The translations under genes were made by a program, and so were the position numbers. Under the pieces are notes generated by a model, which saw nothing but the letters and a program-made list of their open reading frames with translations, searched no databases and was not told where the DNA came from. Below, in pieces: positions 15,840-18,747 of a DNA stretch of 18,747 bases; within the stretch, counting starts at the first letter, position 1; each line of letters begins with the position of its first letter. Origin of the DNA: JANPPS01 sp031428635 (GTDB taxonomy: Bacteria > Pseudomonadota > Alphaproteobacteria > Acetobacterales > Acetobacteraceae); NCBI GenBank assembly GCA_031428635.1, contig JANPPS010000138.1, positions 1 through 18,747 on the forward strand, read 5' to 3'.

Positions 15840-17354
15840 ATGGCGACCGTAACGGGACTGAGTGGTAATACGACCTATAGCCTGAACGTTGGGAGCAACG
15901 ATCAGAATGGGACCGCACAAACGCTCGCCTCCGCCATCAGCGCCGCACTCGCAAACGGTTCGCTCGGACAGCAGGGGCAGTCTGCTCCGGCTGGCACGCC
16001 CTCTTTCACCATCCTTTCAACGCCGGGTTCTTACGCCCTCAGCTCCGCCCAGAACGCAACCGCGATCGGAACGGGCGGCGCCAGCACGGTCTTCGGATCC
16101 GGCGCGTTAAACGAGCAGATCATCGGTGACAACGGTGCGACCACGCTCGCTCTTCGCGGCGGCAGTGGGAGCGTCGTGCTCGGTGATGGTAACGACTTCG
16201 TCACTGCCGCAGCCGTCGGCACTACCGGCTTCAACATCCGTACGGGTACCGGAAACGACACCATTCTCGGCCTGGGCGGAAACAACTCCATCAGCGCTGG
16301 CGCGGGTAAGAACCTGATCGGCCTCGGCAACGGTCAAAACACCGTATCACTCAACGGCAATGACACCCTTTACGGCAACGGAAGCGGTGGCGGCTCGGAG
16401 ACGGTGTTCGGCGGATCTGGCCCCGCACTGGTTTTCCCACTCAGCAGCAACCTGTACTTCGTCGGCGGAACTGGTCCGGCCACTGTCATCGGCGGCACGG
16501 GTAGCGCCACAGTGTTCGCGGGCACGGGCGGCAGCACCATCGGCGGCGGCTCGGCCGGTTTCAACAAGCTCGTGAACGCACAAGGCGGAAGCGCTACTCT
16601 GTTCGGCGCCGCCCAGGGCGACCTGCTGTACGCATCCGGCAGCGGCTTCACGATCATGGTGGCTGGCTCCGGGAACGAGACGCTGGACGGCTCGACCAGC
16701 ACTGCCAACAACGTCTTCTACGGCAGCAACGGGCCGACCGCTTCCACCGCGGCCTCGATCACGGGCGGTTCCGGCGCGGACACGATCTACGCTGGCACCA
16801 ACTCCGTCATTCGCGGCGGTGCCGGTGCCGATCAGATCATCTTCCAGGCCGGTCGTACGTCCGGAACGGTCCAGGTGCTCGGTTTCAACCCGGCAGAAAA
16901 GGCGAGCTTCCAGGGCTACGCCGGCTCGAACTTCACCACCGGAATCGTTGGCCCAGGCGTCGGTACGTCAGCCGGCACCAGCGTCGGTCAGACCGTCCAG
17001 GTCGGTGGCGTCAACAGCACGCAGATCGCACTCGGCAACGGCACCACGATCCAGTTCGTGGGCGTCACTGGCCTGACGGGTTCCAGATTAAACAAAACGG
17101 TAAGCCTAACAAAAGGCCGGGTCCGGAAACGGGCCCGGCCTTTTCCGTTTCTGGCGGCTGCTATCAAACGCATCCGTGCTCTTGCCAAATCGGTGGTCTC
17201 AACCGACCATCGACAGTCAGATCAAAAACAGGGGGCTTCCATGGCCAAAGGTCAGCAAAAATCCAACCGCGAGGCTAAAAAGCCCAAAGCGACCAAGACC
17301 GCGGCCGCTAAGCCGACCGCCCCGCCGCCACGTCCGGAGCCCGGTAAAAAATAA
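15840..17354 (+). CDS. Glycine-rich RTX-like secreted repeat protein, stop codon apparently lost
   Basis: ATG 15840 follows AAGGA (about 10 bases) and gives 504 residues; the longer frame from 15780 starts at TTG and is not family-like. Residues 1-70 are a short N-domain (GLSGNTTYSLNVGSNDQNGT); 80-340 hold beta-type repeats rich in G, N, D and T, such as GDGNDF, GTGNDTILGLGGNNS, GNDTLYGNG, GGSGADTIYAGT and GGAGADQIIF. There is no cysteine in the first 416 residues and no N-terminal signal, as in type I-secreted RTX-like proteins. GNGTTIQFVGVTGLTG (399-414) looks like a natural C-terminus, but no stop follows: residues 417-504 are arginine- and lysine-rich, pass through a terminator, and include the small protein at 17241. 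A TAA in the +1 frame at 17089-17091 suggests a one-base loss or an error. Confidence 0.75.
   Translation: MATVTGLSGNTTYSLNVGSNDQNGTAQTLASAISAALANGSLGQQGQSAPAGTPSFTILSTPGSYALSSAQNATAIGTGGASTVFGSGALNEQIIGDNGATTLALRGGSGSVVLGDGNDFVTAAAVGTTGFNIRTGTGNDTILGLGGNNSISAGAGKNLIGLGNGQNTVSLNGNDTLYGNGSGGGSETVFGGSGPALVFPLSSNLYFVGGTGPATVIGGTGSATVFAGTGGSTIGGGSAGFNKLVNAQGGSATLFGAAQGDLLYASGSGFTIMVAGSGNETLDGSTSTANNVFYGSNGPTASTAASITGGSGADTIYAGTNSVIRGGAGADQIIFQAGRTSGTVQVLGFNPAEKASFQGYAGSNFTTGIVGPGVGTSAGTSVGQTVQVGGVNSTQIALGNGTTIQFVGVTGLTGSRLNKTVSLTKGRVRKRARPFPFLAAAIKRIRALAKSVVSTDHRQSDQKQGASMAKGQQKSNREAKKPKATKTAAAKPTAPPPRPEPGKK
17111..17144. terminator. Rho-independent terminator, probably bidirectional
   Basis: AAAAGGCCGGGTCCG (17111-17125), a GAAA tetraloop, and CGGGCCCGGCCTTTT (17130-17144) form a 15-bp stem with one G-U wobble. 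A-tract and T-tract flank both sides. The stem lies inside the open frame of the repeat protein, 23 bases after the alternative-frame TAA, which fits a terminator following the original end of that gene. Confidence 0.9.
17241..17354 (+). CDS. Small basic protein (37 residues, MAKGQ family)
   Basis: ATG 17241 has CAGGGGG at 17229-17235, 5 bases upstream. The product MAKGQQKSNREAKKPKAT continues with AAAKPTAPPPRPEPGKK. The start MAKGQxxSNRExKKPKA is one I associate with a small conserved family of alphaproteobacterial and related genomes annotated as hypothetical; no function is known to me. It is highly charged and probably disordered, possibly RNA- or DNA-contacting. It lies beyond the terminator and in the same frame as the repeat protein, so it can be translated alone or, if no stop intervenes, as the tail of that protein. 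The independent start is favoured. Confidence 0.65.
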   Translation: MAKGQQKSNREAKKPKATKTAAAKPTAPPPRPEPGKK

Positions 17355-17357
17355 TAA

Positions 17358-17373
17358 TGTGACCCGGGTCACA
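17358..17373. promoter_or_regulatory. CRP/FNR-like palindrome
   Basis: TGTGACCCGGGTCACA is a perfect 16-base palindrome with the arms TGTGA-N6-TCACA that match the classical CRP half-sites. It starts 4 bases after the stop of the small gene and lies 54 bases before the next ATG (17427). A binding site for a CRP/FNR-family regulator is the simplest reading; a short hairpin is the alternative. Confidence 0.5.
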
Positions 17374-17426
17374 CTCCAGTGCGCCGGTCTCGACTAACGT
17401 CTGGGTCGGTACATAAGGGGAATGCG

Positions 17427-17798
17427 ATGTCCGCCACGATCCTACCGATGTTGCAATCGACCGCCTCAGCAGGCGTCGTATCGAGCGGGCCAGACCGGTT
17501 CACGTTTCAAGACCGGATGGACTTTGCCCGCTGGCAATATGACGGCGCAATCCGGCGCATGGTTATCGACGACGGCGACCCCTCGGCCGGTCCGTCTGGC
17601 GCTGCATTCGCGCTCGTGTACTTGCACGGCGACGCCTGGGCCCGCTGGGGCATTACCCGCTCCGGCAAACGAGTCATTACCTGGTGTTGCCGAACCGGCG
17701 CGGACCTCAGCGCCACCCAAACCGCAGCCGCAGCCCTCGCGAGCCTCGTTATCGAGACCGCATCATCGCACAGCCACGCCCGGCCGCGACGCGCGTAG
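17427..17798 (+). CDS. Hypothetical protein (123 residues)
   Basis: ATG 17427 has AAGGGG at 17415-17420, 6 bases upstream; the earlier in-frame ATG at 17379 has no such site. The sequence starts MSATILPMLQSTASAG and includes RFTFQDRMDFARWQYDGAIR, ALVYLHGDAWARWGITR and VITWCCRTGADLS. It is soluble-looking and has no signal peptide. I do not recognise it. Its 3' end (17763-17798) overlaps the convergent membrane-protein gene by 36 bases. A CRP-like palindrome upstream suggests regulated expression. Confidence 0.6.
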   Translation: MSATILPMLQSTASAGVVSSGPDRFTFQDRMDFARWQYDGAIRRMVIDDGDPSAGPSGAAFALVYLHGDAWARWGITRSGKRVITWCCRTGADLSATQTAAAALASLVIETASSHSHARPRRA

Positions 17799-18182
17799 CC
17801 GCGCCGTCATCCCCACCGACGCCACGGTCACCAACGCCAGCGCCAGCACCCAACGACCCGGCCCGTCCTCGATCCCGATCACACCGGCTGCGAGTAGCCA
17901 GAACAGGACGCTTACCCAAAACAGCGCAGTGCGCGCCGGACCCCCGCGCTGCTGTACCGCCAGCCCCAGGGCCACAAACGTCAAATACAACCCGATCGCC
18001 AACGCACGGACCGCGTCGGCCATGACCCCGCCGAGCTGAGCCACCACCTCACTCAGCCACCATCCGAATAGGTGCAGGTTATCCACCAACCTGAAAACCA
18101 GGCGCTCAGGCCCAACGACATAAACGGCGACCGCCAGCGCCATCCCGGCCGCCCACGCCACCAGGATCGGATTGCGTCCCAT
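17763..18182 (-). CDS. Small integral membrane protein, hypothetical
   Basis: From ATG 18182 the product is 139 residues (one more if GTG 18185 is used). It begins MGRNPILVAWAAGMALAVAV and has three or four hydrophobic helices (about 7-24, 52-77, 85-103, 108-124), ending in a basic tail RLRASRPGVAVR, which suggests the C-terminus is cytoplasmic. I do not recognise the family. The hydrolase stop and this start overlap (TGATG), so both are probably one transcript; whether the membrane protein helps the hydrolase is unknown. Confidence 0.65.
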   Translation of the reverse strand: MGRNPILVAWAAGMALAVAVYVVGPERLVFRLVDNLHLFGWWLSEVVAQLGGVMADAVRALAIGLYLTFVALGLAVQQRGGPARTALFWVSVLFWLLAAGVIGIEDGPGRWVLALALVTVASVGMTARLRASRPGVAVR

Positions 18183-18747
18183 CACGGGCGCCCCGGCATG
18201 GCCGCCGCAACCGCGCCGACAAACCTGTCCACCGCCCGCCGCGCCGACGGCACGACCCCCGCGAAATCCGCAAACCCATGAATCATCCCAGCCTCCTCCA
18301 ACAGCGTCACCGGCACCCCAGCCCGCCGCAGCGCCGTCGCATACGCAACCCCCTGATCATGGAGCGGGTCGAACCCGGCCACGCAGATCACCGCCGGAGC
18401 CGAACCCTCTAAAACGCCTTCGATCGGGGATAGACGCGCGTCCGACCGGTCCGTACCAGGTGGCAACAGCAATGCCGCACACTCGCGCAGAGCCTCCGCC
18501 GTCAGCAAATAGCCGGTGCCGAAACGCGTCAGGCTCGGGTACCGCGCCGCGTCGTCCACCATATCGACGACCGGGTACAGCAATATCTGCAACACGACCC
18601 CCGGCTCCTGCGCCAAGCCAGCCGCGAGATTGGCACCCGCGCTATCGCCACCCACCGCCAAGTGCGCGCCCAAAACCTCCCGCGCCCACCGCAGTGCCAC
18701 GCGGGCGTCATCATGGGCGGCCGGAAACGGATGCTCGGGCGCCAGCC
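18182..18747 (-). CDS. Alpha/beta hydrolase, hormone-sensitive lipase family (5' end outside window)
   Basis: The frame continues off the window's right edge: reading in from 18745 gives LAPEHPFPAAHDDARV and then ALRWAREVLGAHLAVGGDSAGANLAAGLA, so the start is missing. GDSAG holds the nucleophile serine, FDPLHDQG the aspartate and MIHGFADF the histidine, a complete triad. LAPEHPFPAA is the conserved stretch after the oxyanion HGGG, which would lie outside the window. Such enzymes hydrolyse short or medium acyl esters. Unlike the hydrolase at 10114-11142, the nucleophile elbow is canonical. It overlaps the small membrane protein downstream. Confidence 0.88.
   Translation of the reverse strand, partial: LAPEHPFPAAHDDARVALRWAREVLGAHLAVGGDSAGANLAAGLAQEPGVVLQILLYPVVDMVDDAARYPSLTRFGTGYLLTAEALRECAALLLPPGTDRSDARLSPIEGVLEGSAPAVICVAGFDPLHDQGVAYATALRRAGVPVTLLEEAGMIHGFADFAGVVPSARRAVDRFVGAVAAAMPGRP

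Noticed and set aside
1..18747. CRISPR array, transposon ends or tRNA/rRNA genes
   Set aside because: No spaced direct repeats, transposase motifs, terminal inverted repeats or RNA gene folds were seen on either strand.

Overview
The window is GC-rich. Its gene content (alphaproteobacterial-type MerR-controlled beta-oxidation operon, GT2/GT4/flippase glycan genes, cysteine-free glycine-rich repeat protein, a small 'MAKGQ' basic protein) suggests an alphaproteobacterium, perhaps Rhodospirillales/Acetobacteraceae. That assignment is from protein style, not from any marker gene. Genes are tightly packed, with many ATGA/GTGA-type overlaps.

Layout. (1) 1-759: the 3' part of a membrane GT2 glycosyltransferase that carries an in-frame TAA at a conserved position, so it is probably broken. 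(2) 814-3210: a three-gene zinc/manganese-type ABC importer (binding protein, ATPase, permease), whose first gene starts at TTG behind a hairpin that buries the ribosome binding site. (3) 3228-3824 (-): a nitroreductase. (4) 3825-4360: no intact gene; a decayed stretch on the minus strand looks like the C-terminus of a LysR-type regulator. (5) 4361-10019 (-): a four-gene fatty acid degradation operon reading merR, thiolase, 3-hydroxyacyl-CoA dehydrogenase/enoyl-CoA hydratase, acyl-CoA dehydrogenase, the same enzyme set as the Bacillus fadNAE operon, with a likely operator at 10035-10050. (6) 10114-15009 (+): a lipoprotein-like alpha/beta hydrolase with a disturbed nucleophile elbow, then a Wzx-like flippase and two GT-B glycosyltransferases coupled by ATGA overlaps, probably making or exporting a surface glycan. 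(7) 15036-15649 (-): two small overlapping genes, one DUF6362-like. (8) 15840-17354 (+): a glycine-rich, RTX-like secreted repeat protein whose reading frame runs without a stop through a strong terminator and into a 37-residue small protein gene. (9) 17427-17798 (+): a hypothetical gene behind a perfect CRP/FNR-like palindrome. (10) 17763-18747 (-): a small membrane protein and a hormone-sensitive-lipase-type hydrolase that runs off the window.

The two most informative oddities are apparent decay events: the nonsense codon in the GT2 gene and the lost stop of the repeat protein, which would bury a C-terminal secretion signal. The most unfamiliar genes are the small pair at 15036-15649 and the repeat protein with its small basic neighbour. 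A strong excess of C over G on the + strand holds across genes of both orientations and is lost over the repeat-protein gene.
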